A DNA stretch of 64,000 bases from Melieria omissa (taxonomy: Eukaryota; Arthropoda; Insecta; Diptera; Ulidiidae), in the NCBI GenBank assembly GCA_963971225.1, contig OZ020269.1:2666001-2730000 (forward strand). Reading direction: 5' to 3'. A program made the position numbers and the translations under genes. Positions 22,045 to 33,847 of this stretch are shown one piece after another. Within the stretch, counting starts at the first letter, position 1; each line of letters starts with the position of its first letter. Below the pieces are notes generated by a model that saw nothing but the letters and a program-made list of their open reading frames with translations, searched no databases and was not told the origin of the DNA.

Positions 22045-23005
22045 CTATGTTATTCCAACACCACTCCCTAAAATACTTTTCAGCGCCAAAATCCCCTCGA
22101 GGGATGACTGGAGCAATCGGGAAATTCCGGAGGAGGCCGATAATTCGGCAACCTTCTACACGGACGGATCAAAGATGAACGACAAAGTTGGCAGTGGCGT
22201 TTACTGCAATCATCTGAACCTCCGAATGTCCTTCAGACTTCCAGATCACTGCAGCGTATTCCAAGCTGAACTCACGGCCATCAGTCAGGCGGCCGCCTGG
22301 CTCAAATCAAATGCGATCTCCCGCAGGGAAATCACCATTTACACCGACAGCCAGGCGGCGATACAAGCGCTACTAAGCGAACACCCCCGTTCTAAAACAG
22401 CGCTCCACTGCCGCTCATCTCTAAACGAGATCTCCGAGCAGTACAACGTGCACCTGTGTTGGGTGCCGGGGCACAGGGACATAGAGGGTAACTGTATAGC
22501 CGACGAGCTGGCCAGAGCAGGCACGGAGCTGCAATCCATAAACGCTACAGAAGAGGCTGGCATTCCACTCTCTACCTGCAAATTACGCCTCAGGAGCTTT
22601 TATCTTCGTAGAGCAAACACTAGATGGCTCGCAGAAGACACATGCCACACAGCAAGACAGATCTGGCCAACAATCGATCTGAGCAGATCCAGGGAATTGA
22701 TCCTGCTAAACAAACCCTCAATAGGGATTGTCGTAGGAATCATAACTGGACACTGCCCCATCGGTCAACACGCCAGAAGACTAGGACTGCTGTACAATGA
22801 TTTCTGCAGAAGCTGCAGGAACGAAGACTGTGAGGAAACTGTTGAGCACTTCCTCTGCGAATGTCCGGCGCTTGCAAGAACACGCCTACGTCTCTTGGGA
22901 CAGCACTCCTTCAGCTGCATAGCAGATCTAGAGCAGATGCCCCCAAGCAATCTTAACAAATTCATCAGAGCCACTAGATGGCTCTCACCTCAGGGAAGCG
23001 TGTAG
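21960..23005 (+). pseudogene. LINE RNase H domain and C-terminal Cys motif
   Basis: Frame-shifted continuation of the reverse transcriptase segment. RNase H motifs are intact: ATFYTDGSKMND (catalytic Asp), FQAELTAISQA (Glu), ITIYTDSQAAIQAL (Asp), WVPGHRDIEGNCIADELA (His and Asp). The C terminus holds CRSCRNEDCEETVEHFLCEC and ends at a stop near 23005, followed by a short untranslated tail. Confidence 0.93.
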
Positions 23006-23268
23006 GCGGAGTCATCTCCCCACCATGTGGTAACACAATGGGCCACCAGGCCTAAGTGATGCCCGTGAGGCGGCCACTTAACCTACCTACCTACCTACCT
23101 GTCTCCAATCAGTAGCGACGAAGACCCATTTTTATTCACCCTGTACGACGGACCCTTCAGTGCCCCACCTGCAGTATGACATTGAATAGAGTAAACAAAA
23201 TTCATCCGTTCTCACACTTAAAATCCGACTTTTCGAAAAAGAGCCTTTTCGTAATGACCGATTATTAA

Positions 23269-23752
23269 AATGGTTTTCTTTACATGGCAACATGCTCCTT
23301 TGTGGACGTCTGAACCCTCTGTGGTTTCAAGAATACATTTTTTGTTGGTCCTTAGAATAGTTTGAAGTTTTAGGAAAAATACCAAATTAGTAAACTGAAT
23401 ATATAAGTTTAAAGAAGGGAAGTATACACGTTTTATAACGGTATATCTTGACATAGTAAAGGAACAAGAAGCAGAAAATTTTAGATATCTTTTTAATTTG
23501 ACGTTTTTTTTTTCAATTTGCATACTTTTTTTTTAATTTTGGTTGAAGTAAATGAAGAAATATTCAAATATTCGTTACGCGTAAAAAATTGTATGTTTAA
23601 GTAATTATTACAGCCACAACGATGTGGTTGCTTTCATAGCAAAAAAACACTCTAAAATACAGGGTACGAGTATAAAAATTAAAAAATGTCTTATGGAATG
23701 TTGCTAAAAATAACCACATAGAAACCTTTACGTTTTACCTGTTGCGAAAGGG
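23269..23752. mobile_element. Diverged TTAA MITE copy
   Basis: The right end GCGAAAGGG then TTAA (23753-23756) is intact. The left end is degraded, with a TTAA at 23265-23268 before recognisable interior (ACATGGCAACATGC, CTTTGTGGACGTCTGAA, GAAGTATACACG). The interior matches 18623-19026 throughout with indels. Confidence 0.7.
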
Positions 23753-25116
23753 TTAAGCTCCCTCGAGTTATTTTTAGATCAGAAATTTTAACGAGGGGAA
23801 ACTGCTAGGCTTGGAACTTAAATGACGAATGTTATTTGTTTCTCTAGAAGCATGACCTTACTAGTTTATACAAGACTAAGTACGGTAGTACCCACTCATC
23901 CGTAACTCGCTGGCGGACTGGGCAGTGGCGGCTTAAGGTGCGCGGTGGCCCGGGGCGGCGACGGCTGAGGGGGCCCCCCATAAAACGGTGCAGAATAAGT
24001 TTGCGTACAAAACTAATAACTGGAATTTCCGGTTATGCTTTTTACTTTTTTTTTGAAAATTTGTTGTCCATTGAACAGTAAATGGACTTGCAATTTATTT
24101 TGAAACGTATTTGTGCTTGCAATTTTATAGAAAGCAATAGAATTCCAGAGAAAAAAATTAAAAATGGATTAAAGGATAATCTTACTAAATCTTTCCAAAA
24201 TTGATAAAAACTTTCGTGAAATTAGGAAAACTTTTGGGAGAGCAAATTCGTCATTTCAAAAAGCCAGCCTAAATCTCGAAAAAAAACATAAAACCTTGCT
24301 TCGTTACAACGATCTGGCCATTTTTTAAGCAACCCGATCAGGAGGATTAGATTGTTTTGCGATCAGGGCATCATTACACTACTCGACAAAAAATGGGCCA
24401 ATCGCGTGCACCTAAAAATAAAAGTGTTTTCTAGACTAACTTTGGCCGCTGAACACGAAACTAAAAATCAAAATTTTCAAATTTTTTTAAGAAGCGTTTC
24501 GAAAAATCTTCAAAAAGGAGTTTTTTCCTGTTGTTTCAGTTATTAGCACATATCTCTTAAAGGAATTATCCTTGCCTTAGATAATACCTTAGTCTTTTTA
24601 GGGGAAGTTACTGATGGTGAAAGTTGTAACAAAGTGAATTTTTCGACCTATTTAAAAAATTGTAAATTTTCGAATATTTTTTTATGGATCAAAAAATGAT
24701 CTCCTCTAGTTTTAAAATCTAAGAAGAAAAATATATATTATTTGAGCAAATATTTAGCCTAACATCAATAGAATTGAAAGAGAAATGACATAGTTATGGT
24801 GCACTGAGTGAAAACACCAACTTTACATTTATTACACCGTGCGAAACAGTTTTTTTTTGCCGAGACCCATCCAAATTTTTATATAGACGTGAAACTAGAG
24901 ATCATTTATAGTAATCTGGCATAGTCAGTTTTTCATTTTCTGGCCCAAACCAGAGACTTAACTATTATAAGTTTTTAAGATATTAATTGCAATGTAACTA
25001 TTACAATGCAACATAAATTTTATTTGCTGATTATAATTATTATTTGCGACAATTAATTTTTACGTTGCATAATAACTGTTATGAGAAATAAATATTATTT
25101 TCATTCTCGATACTTA

Positions 25117-27786
25117 CACTGTGCGACAGCTTTTTCTAACCCGGAACCGACCAAGACTAATCGATAGTACTCTTATAGAGTAACAAAACCCTAGCTGGGT
25201 TTTACAAAGTTAGTTGCCTTTCAAAAGTTACAGCCGTGTAAAGTTTGTGAGTATTCGGGTTTTTATAACCAGTTTTTTCTTTATAAGCTTTAAGATATTC
25301 AAAATTTTGTATTGCTGTCTTCATCAAACTTGCTGCTAATGCTTAGATGAACAAATTCTCTGAACACTGTGTAACAAAATTATTACACCTCATCGAAATT
25401 TTGGAGGCCAATAGTAAAAACAATCGACTTTTTCTGAGTGTAATAAAAATAAAACGTGTTTTTATTCTATTAATATTAATGCCAAATCGCATTTGTATTG
25501 CCAAATATAAACAAAAAATATGCTAAACTCTCTAACGTCTCAAAGATATGTTTCTTTGCAAAATAAAGTGAACAAATGTTCAAGTCTTAATTTGAAACTT
25601 TATTGTATTGTTTTGTTTTTTGGCTCTAACTTTTCTCAGATTAAAGATATCGACAAATCGAAGATACCGTTGGAAAGGTAAATATAAAACGCAACTTTTT
25701 TATGAAGACGGATTACTGTTTCGATTGATATTTTACTTCATACGTCCAATTTTCTAAGGACGTGATTTTTCGCTTTTCCAAAACAGTGGCTGGGTTGTGA
25801 ACCATCTGGAAAATCTCTATTAAAGTCGGAAAATACGAAGAAAACACCCATAATTTTTAAGTAAGTTGAGAATTTATTTAATCAGGAGGCCTCAAGAGGT
25901 GAAAAAAAGTTATAATGACGCCACTTTGGCCAAAAAATTGCAACAAATGCAAGTGCTCAATTTTTTGAATTTTTATCCTAATCGGTGTCGCAATGTTTGC
26001 ATGTGAAATACGAACGCGTTCTCGCATTGGCCCACTTCAAATGAACTCACCGAAATCGAGTGAAATAACATAAAATTACTTTATTTTAATATATCCGTCT
26101 ATACTTGACAGTGTTAGAACAAATGTAGTACGAAAAACAGGTGGTTCATAACCCAGCCACCTCAGTGGTTCACAGCCCAACCACGATGCCATTTTGGAAA
26201 CTTTAAAATAAACGACACTTCCAATCATAATTCGACATAAACAAATATTGCATCGTAAAATATAATCAAAACACTAAATAAACATGTATTACACTGTCCT
26301 TTGTGCAATAAGCTCAGTCACTTGGATAGCACTTTAAAAAAAGCAAACAAGTTTTCGCAGTCGATTTTCAAACACGATGTCTGTAGCTGACACAAGCAAT
26401 ACGTGTTTTCACTTCGGTGTAACCATAAAAGTAGAGTCATATCAAAAGACAAACTTGACAGTTGAAAGATTGGCGATATGTCAATTAGGGAAAGAAAAAA
26501 CGGTAGTGGTTCACAACCCAGCCTGGTTCACAACCCAGCCCTCTCCCTTACATATTTCAGTATGTTTGAAAAGTTTTGTGCATGCAGTTTAAGCGTAATT
26601 TTCTCCTAAAAATCCTCCGGTTGTTTGATGATTGCGAAGGAACATATTCGGAGATTACGGTCGTACTCTCCCTTCGTGTATATTAAGTTACAAGATCAGG
26701 GTTTGGATGCTATCAGAGTGAGGTAATGGTACCTAACATTTGAAACTCCAATATAAATCTTTTTTTTTTGTTCATTCCAACCTCACTAGCAATTTTCCTG
26801 TTCATGATTTCCTGGATCGAACCATAGCATCGGTACTCCGAAATGCAAAGAGCAAATTCTTTTCTTCTTCCAGCTCAAAACATTGGTATAATACGTTGGA
26901 CACACATGTTTCGGAGCCCATGATACGTTTGAAATTTGTTTTCTCGTTAAAAAGTGTATGCTTTTGAGAAATCTGGTGTAAGTGGCCTAACTTTGGCACT
27001 TTTTGTGTTTCGCATAAAGTGACCGCAAACGTAGCAAAAAATGTTTATATTTCCCTATATGGCAGCTACTAATTTTTCAGATGTTTTCAACGATTTCGTA
27101 TATTTAGATTTACACTTCGTATATTTAGACTTCGCGATCCCGAGAACAATAAAAAATTCCCATGATAGTACTCTAACATTTTTCTTTTGAAAATACAAGT
27201 CTCGATACCTCGAGTAGTTTAGTTTTTCGCTTTAACCAAATAGCATTGTAATAAAATATCGAAGGCTTCACTGGTTATAAAAAAAAAACCAGATGTAGGT
27301 ATACAATAAAATTTCAAATTTAGACTTGAACATTTTTTCACTTTATTTTGCAAAAAAAAAACATATTTTTGTGACGTTAGAGGGTTTACCATATTTTTTG
27401 TTCATATTTGGCAATACAAATGCGTTTTTGCATTAATTTGAATAGAATAAAAACACGTTTTATTTTTATTACAATCAGAAAACTTAGTTTTTTTACCATT
27501 GGCCTCCAAAATTTCGATAAGGTGTAATAATTTTGTTACACAGTGTTCAGAGAATTTGTTCATCTAAGCATTAGCAGCAAGTTTGCTGAAGACAGCAATA
27601 CAAAATTTTGAATATCTTAAAGCTTATAAAGAAAAAACTGGTTATAAAAACCCAAATACTCACAAACTTTACACGGCTGTAACTTTGTAAAACCCAGCTA
27701 GGGTTTTGTTACTCTATAAGAGTACTATCGATTAGTCTTGGTCGGTTCCGGGTTAGATTCCATGATCCCAAAATTGTCGCACAGTG
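25117..27786. mobile_element. 2.7-kb element with ~480-bp inverted ends (CACTGTGCGACA)
   Basis: CACTGTGCGACAGC at 25117 and TTGTCGCACAGTG ending 27786 open long inverted repeats of about 480 bp each (25117-25600 and 27300-27786), carrying the same blocks in reverse: GATTAGTCTTGGTCGGTTCC, CCCAGCTAGGGTTTTG, TTTACACGGCTGTAAC. It sits in the left arm of fold-back copy I; alignment with copy II gives the empty site and a 3-bp TTA duplication (25114-25116, 27787-27789). A CACT start with 3-bp duplication suggests a CACTA/EnSpm type; a CACTGTG heptamer also recalls Transib, but that would need 5 bp. No transposase recognised. Confidence 0.8.
25788..26540. repeat. Five-fold 17-bp motif cluster in opposed orientations
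   Basis: GGCTGGGTTGTGAACCA occurs at 25788-25804; its complement TGGTTCACAACCCAGCC, or close variants, occurs at 26142-26158, 26166-26182, 26507-26523 and 26524-26540. The arrangement could be terminal repeats of a small element with duplicated ends inside the 25117-27786 element. No target duplication found. Confidence 0.6.
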
Positions 27787-29913
27787 TTATTATTTTGGGA
27801 TTTCTTTTATTTACGTTGCCTCATAACTTTTATTTATGACTTTTTTTACGTTACCGATAACTATTATTTTGAGAAAATTTTTTTTACGTTGCTTCATAAC
27901 TTTTATTTATGATTTTTTTCATTTACGTTGCCGATTATGCCGACTATTATTCGAAAAAAAATATTTTTTACGTTGCCTCAAAAATTGTATGAGAGAATTT
28001 TTTTTATTTACGTTGCCTTACCACATTTTGAGTATGAATTGATTTTTAATTATTTATATGTTAGTGGAAATTAGGTTTCTGCAGTTAATTTGCGTTGGTC
28101 GATTTAAAACAATTAAAAATGAATTCATATCCAAAATGTAGTAATTCAACATAAAAAATTTTGTTTTCAAAATAATAGTTATCGGCAACGTAAATGAAAA
28201 AAACATCATAAATAAAAGATATGAAGCAACGTAAATAAAAAATCTCTCAAAATGATAGTTATCGGTAACGTAAATAAAAAAAGTCATAAGTAAAAGTTAT
28301 AAAGCAATGTAAAAAACAAAAATCCCAAAATAATAACTATCGACAACGAAAAATATACTTATTATTACTTATAAGACTTATTATGTAACTCAAAAATATT
28401 AATTACATAATAATAGTTATAGGCGACGTAAAAACTTTCTTATTGGGAATAACTAAACTAACTAAATTAGGGCAAATTTTGTATTCCCAAAAATATGGAT
28501 AATAATTATTTTAGGTCTCTGATTAAAACAACATTCATTTATGTTCTTGTTGTATATAGTATAGTTTTGGCAAATATTTTAAAAGTAAAGCTACTACTCA
28601 TGACCATAGTAAATTCGTCTCGCCGCTTTCTGCTCATGCTTTCAAACACAACACGTAAAATAATGCATTTTTGTTTTTACATTGAAATTCATAAATGTAT
28701 AAAAGTCGGTTGTAAATTTAATATAAAACAGAAGGCTAGACATAGGTTCTTGAAAAATTTGTACCATCTTTGACTTTTTTGTGAATGTTATAATTTTATT
28801 TCCATGGCTATGTAGTTAACCATCATTTGACCGCTCGTGGTGATAGTAGGTAAAATCGATGATATAAAGAGAACAGATCGGCGTAGTGATTGCAAAATTT
28901 TAGAATATTGAGCTTAGTGCAAAATATTAAAAGTCAAGGAGAACCAGATTCATAACTTAAACCGTTTTCGAGGTACGGTTAATCAAAAACTGAAAACCTA
29001 GTGTTAAAAAACTTTAAAATTTTAAGGACATAAACATTTCAAATATTTTTTTAAATATATGCGGTTGTGCAATGATGAAGATATACATATATGGATATCA
29101 AATGAAAGACATCCTTTTAACTAATATTTCAATTTTGAAGTTTCAGGACCAAAATATGTCAGGTAGGCAAAACATACATGAATTGGATTTCAGTTTTATT
29201 CTATTTCAATGTTACAGTCTAGAAAACACTTTTATTTGTTGGTGCATTTTTCGTGTCGAGTATATAAATATTTTATAAAGAAATATTTTATAAAACCCAG
29301 TAACATTGACTTTATAAAAAAGTCCTGAAAAAAAATATTTCCCCTACATAACAGCATGTAAGAAGCCCATATTTAGCTGACAAGGAGCACAGAATTGCTT
29401 TCGTAAAAGAGTCTATAAAAGAACAAAACCGGATTTCCGGGACGATGTGTTGTTATCCAACCAATAATTATAAAAATAATAATAATAACTGTTAATTTGT
29501 TTGACTTCTACAAAGTTTAATGAGGTAGTTTTGAGCTAGTTTGCAAGCAAACTCTAAGATTGCGATATTTAATTTTTAACTTAGAATTTTGTATTTGCAT
29601 ATTTTGCACAAAATTTTAAGTTAAAAATTAAATATTGCAATCTTCGAGGAAACATTTTTTGAAAATTTGCAAACAATTGTTATTTAGAAAGGATGTTTTC
29701 TTGCTTTTATTGAATTGAATTTGTTATTGCAATTTCAAAATCAATTGTCGATACTGTGTCGCTTTCAATTGATAAAAGGCATTGTGGAGAGCAAGTAGTT
29801 TTTTTACAAGTTTCAGTTTTGAAAAACTTGAAATTTTTATATACAAACTTCTCTCTGGGGGGCCCCCCCGCAGCCCGGGGCGGTCCGCCCCGACCCCTCT
29901 TAAGCCGCTACTG

Positions 29914-30328
29914 GGAGCGGGATACCATCTCTCTGTTCTCTAAGCGCAGACAGGGCGCATCTCAGCTCCATGAACCTGTGTGTGCTGTGCGTGCCGTGTG
30001 TGCAACATCCTGCAAAATAAACGACCGCATGTGAATCGATGCATTTGTACTTAGAGCTGCTGCCATGACCGCTTTACTGATAAATACATCATTCATCTCC
30101 GGCGTCTTCCGCAACTTCATAGTTCGAATTATTATTGAAACACTGCAGTCAATTCTGATGTAAATACGAAATCCCAGCACTGTGACCCATTGCTGTTGTG
30201 CAGCTATCGTAAGATGTTGGACGCAGAAAACACAAAATGGCATTTCCAAATGACATTTCTTGGACCATGTTAAATGGAATGCATACCACAGCATTCAACC
30301 AAAAGTGTCATGCAACTCTGCGTTTAAA
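29914..30328. other. No gene seen
   Basis: Unique-looking DNA between the hAT shell and a small MITE. No motif recognised. Confidence 0.5.
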
Positions 30329-30563
30329 CCAAGGCGAATTCATACCAGGTGATAGCGTATGGACAGCAACAAAATTTCAATGTATTTTGTTGTTGTTTTC
30401 TGGGTTGAGATTGTCAAAATCAGCCAATCAGAACAAAGCTTGCCTTTTTTCATTTTTAAACTTGTAAAGTTTTACGCAGGTATTTTGACAATCTAGACCT
30501 TTTCCACCAAAATAAATCAATTCGCCTCATTCAACAAGGTCACCTGGTATGAATTCGCCTTGG
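30329..30563. mobile_element. 235-bp MITE with perfect 24-bp inverted ends
   Basis: CCAAGGCGAATTCATACCAG (start, 30329) continues for 24 bp that are exactly complementary to 30540-30563. The interior is AT-rich and non-coding. Flanks (TTTAAA and GTAAAA) do not give an unambiguous target duplication, so the superfamily is undetermined. Confidence 0.75.
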
Positions 30564-32515
30564 GTAAAACTGGTCTCAGCAATCAGAGTTGCACGAAAGG
30601 GTCAATTGTTAGTCCTCTTCAGTGTTGTAAGTTCTTAAGTTGCAGACCAGCGTTTCTGCCGCTGGTTGTTTTTGCTCATATATTCTGTTTTTTTTTTAGT
30701 TTTATAGCTGTAGGCATAGTAAAATTATTTAAGTGAACTAGGTAGGAGCCGGACTCTTTTTGACAAAATTATGTCATAATGCTAAAAAAATTAAACCTAA
30801 TAATACACAATAGATTCACACTTGGTGGGTTTTCAAACAAAATTAAAAAAACAAGAAAATTCTACGATATCGTTGCTGTATTGGCGATAGTAACTAATCG
30901 CAAAAAAGTGATCGAGAGTGTGGGCTGCACTTCAATGAATGTTGGGTGGGTTAATGCAATAGAAAAACTCTTTGACAACATACTTGTCATTATTATTTTT
31001 CTACTTATGAAGAAATATGAAGCCGTGTCAAAATTTGGTGGCTTTAAGGATATGTTGCTTATGTATCAGCTTTTCTTATTTTATTAAAATTGACATGAAG
31101 TTCAAGTAAAATTTATTCGGTGGTGTGAAAAAGAAACAGTTTGAGAAGGCTGCTTCTGCCGGCTAACATCAAAACTGTCCGATTTAAGGGGCACAATAAT
31201 TTTTGATTTTCATAAACCATTTTTAGTACTATTAAAACATGTACTCTTAAAATTTAATTTATTCAAGCATCGCCGCGCTTGGCGCGTTTTTCTCTAAACC
31301 ACTTTTTAGATCGTTTTCTCTAAACGGCTTTTAATCCCGTGATTCCTGCTGTTTTTAGCAGTCTATAACATCACGGGGGCAGTGGGAAATTCGATACCCC
31401 ATGCACGGAGTGAAGGTTAAGTGTTAGAGAAGGCAAGAAAAAAATTGCTGCAAATATTTATTTCGCACGTGGTCAGCACCAGAGGCAATGACATTGGTTT
31501 CTTCATTGAAGTGAATTTCAAAAATTGACTAAGTTACAACGATTTTAGTGAGAGCAGGTAGGGCGACTGGAAATGGAAATGGACTCAAAACTTTAAACGC
31601 GTTTTTCTTGAAACGATGTTTTTGAACTGGCGGCATCAATGAACCGATTTCTAAATTTTTTTGTTTTGTTCGTCTTAGTAGTGGTTAAGGTTAAGCGTAG
31701 CCGATTTGGAAAATTTTTTTTTACTATTTTTTAAACTGTCTCAAAACCAAAAAAAAAAGATTGAAAAAATGGAAATATTTTCAATCGGTCGCCATTTTGT
31801 GAAAAATCAAAATAAAAAAAAAACGGCTACGTACAACGATAACTACATTCATACAGATTACAATAAATGTTTTTTTTTTCAGAGTACCGGTTTTTGAGAA
31901 ATCGATGCTGCCATGGAGGGGGAATTTGTTTTCAAGCGCTACGGGACAATTTGTGGAAATATTATTAGATGTGTGCTTAATAAAATAAAAAAACCCGATC
32001 CAAGAATTCCAATATTTACTCGGTCAAAAAAAATGTTTAAAATCACTAATTTTTTGACCCGTCACAGTGGCTATCCCCCTTAATACAATTTAAACTTGTT
32101 TCTATTGTTAAAGATAAAACTTGTTCTTTGGAAATATACATTTACCTGATTTATTTTAGCCGTTTTCTCCAGCTGACTGTGGCATTAAAAATTTTCTGGC
32201 AACGCAAAGTATCTTCGTTACTTTGTTTTTGGAAATTCTAGCAAAGACACAAACGCTCGCACACGGCATTTCCCTCTTGACAAACTCGACAACGATGTAG
32301 ATGAAAAATATGTACATTAAAATGTTTACATCCGATAACAAAATAATGTAAATATTTTCTCAACTGGTGCGGCTTATTTTGTTGTCAGCGTAAGAAAAAA
32401 GACTGAAGAAATATCCAGTTAGGTTTGCCAACTCTTATTGGATATTTTAACATTCGCATGTAGATGGCGCTGGTAGGCAACAAAAGCAAAACTTGCAGGA
32501 GGGAATTATAGGAAT
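30564..32515. other. No gene; possible weak TTAA element
   Basis: AT-rich, no conserved frame. TTAA followed by GGGGCACA at 31184-31195 and CCCCC followed by TTAA at 32075-32083 could bound another TTAA insertion of about 0.9 kb, but the ends agree for only a few bases, so I do not call it. Confidence 0.4.
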
Positions 32516-33839
32516 CAGTGATGGAATTCTTGATACTATTGTACTTTTTTGATACAATCACACTTTAAAAAGTACGTTGGTACACAGGCCTTGTTTTTGG
32601 TACACACTGGTCGAGTAACCAACAGAAAACTTTTTATTGCCTTCTAGCATTAAAAATAAAAATGTTTGCGAATTGTGTGGCAACTTTAAAATTAAAATTA
32701 GTGACATAGTTTAACACCTCTAACTACTATAGTTATGGATAGTTTTTGTCATATTACCATCGTCATTGCAATCGGAAGACGCACGAATTTACACATTTCT
32801 TTTAAGAATTGCATTTTCATTTCACCATTAGCAAGAAATTTTTTGAAAAAGAAGTAATTGATTGCAAAGATATAAAAGACATACATTTATTTGAATTACC
32901 TGTGGGTGATGTGTGTTGTGTAGTTGGAGTAAATTATATCAGGGGTTATATCTGATCAAGATGTTTAAAAAATTAAAGGTTTTACATAAAGTTTCTTAAC
33001 TCTTTAAGAAAAAGAGTTAGCTTTAATAGTGAAATGTAAAACATTCTGCCAAAGTTTTCACCCGAGCATGTCTTGCTGGGTAAAACAAATGCTGTTCTAC
33101 CAATTGTTTCCACGCTTTTTCCCCAAAGAGATTAAATATCTCGAAGAAATTAACAATGAGAATCTTTTCAAAAGCAAGTTACGAAACCGTTTACAAGTAA
33201 ACATTGCCTTTTCCTTAACCCTTTCCTTCCCATGGTAGCCATATGGCTAAATGGCAAAAATGTAATATTGCTCTATGTTTAACAAAGGACACCAAATAAC
33301 TCTAAAACTCTAACAAATAACTGTAAAAACTTGTAAATAAGGGACATTTTGTTTTCATATAAAATATGTTTTAATTTTGCTTCATAAAAACCCAGTGTAG
33401 TCTAGTGTAGTATGGCTACCTCCTCTTCGCACCTCCCACTGGAAAGTCGAAACCATTTTAAATATGATGCAAATTACTTTTAAATAGTTCTCTCGTTTCA
33501 AATAACCAACTTCCAATTTGTTTTTATGGCTATTTGAAAATTCGGGAAGGAAAGGGTTAATACATAAGAAAGATTTCTTGAAGGCCAGTAAAAGATGTTG
33601 TTATGATTTTAAGAATGATTACTATTTAGAATAATCTATATATATATGTTTCTTGTTTAAATTAGAAGTGAATTTCAGGTGTTGTTAAATACACATTTTA
33701 ATTTCGAATAAACCTTTTTATTGTTTTTTAATAAAGATGTTATTAAATTTGCCTTTGAGAGCTTGTAAAAAAATTTATATAATTTGCTTGCTCCTATGCT
33801 GATGTTTATACGATACACTTGGGCCAAATTCCATCACTG
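32516..33839. mobile_element. hAT-like non-autonomous element, 8-bp duplication
   Basis: CAGTGATGGAATT at 32516 and AATTCCATCACTG ending 33839 are inverted ends; ATAGGAAT is duplicated perfectly at 32508-32515 and 33840-33847. At 1324 bp, including the TTAA MITE at 33219-33556, it has no recognised transposase. Confidence 0.9.
33219..33556. mobile_element. piggyBac-like MITE at TTAA, inside hAT element
   Basis: The ends CCCTTTCCTTCCC and GGGAAGGAAAGGG (13-bp perfect inverted repeat) are flanked by TTAA at 33215-33218 and 33557-33560. It is 338 bp, AT-rich and non-coding. The ends are related to those at 6051 and 18623. Confidence 0.88.
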
Positions 33840-33847
33840 ATAGGAAT

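Larger units (their letters stand above)
20804..23099 (+). mobile_element. 5'-truncated LOA-like LINE with reverse transcriptase and RNase H
   Basis: TGTCTCCAATCA occurs at 20792-20803 and again at 23100-23111, a 12-bp target duplication bounding the insertion. Inside are the reverse transcriptase and RNase H modules in LINE order and a 3' untranslated tail ending in CCTA repeats (TTAACCTACCTACC). The endonuclease and ORF1 are missing. RT plus RNase H with this C-terminal Cys motif suits the LOA/I group. One frame change separates the two coding segments, so it is inactive. Confidence 0.95.
24951..28521. mobile_element. Fold-back element copy I, split by a 2.7-kb insertion
   Basis: The left end CAGAGACTTAACTATTATAAG corresponds to the right end of copy II in inverse; the right end ATAATTATTTTAGGTCTCTG corresponds to the left end of copy II in inverse. 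The arms contain TTACGTTGCTTCATAAC- and TTACGTTACCGATAAC-type subrepeats in head-to-tail order on the left (27790-28020) and inverted on the right (28180-28350), around a loop of about 90 bp. A separate element (25117-27786) interrupts the left arm. The flanking 8-mers (GCCCAAAC, ATTAAAAC) do not match well, so target duplication is not shown here. Confidence 0.8.
23923..29913. mobile_element. Large hAT-like shell with GC-rich ends, multiply nested
   Basis: The ends are CAGTGGCGGCTTAAG (23923) and CTTAAGCCGCTACTG (to 29913), each followed inward by a strikingly GC-rich stretch (GGCCCGGGGCGG; GGGGGGCCC) in otherwise AT-rich DNA. The 8-bp flanks GGACTGGG and GGAGCGGG agree at 6 of 8 positions. 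CAGTGGCG-type ends are typical of hAT. Inside lie the fold-back copy at 24951-28521 and a fragment at 24832-24950. The right interior (about 28950-29200) matches in inverse the sequence at 63830-64000. No transposase domain was recognised. Confidence 0.7.

Noticed and set aside
31188..32079. Possible TTAA element with GGGG ends
   Set aside because: The ends match for only about six bases; insufficient to call.
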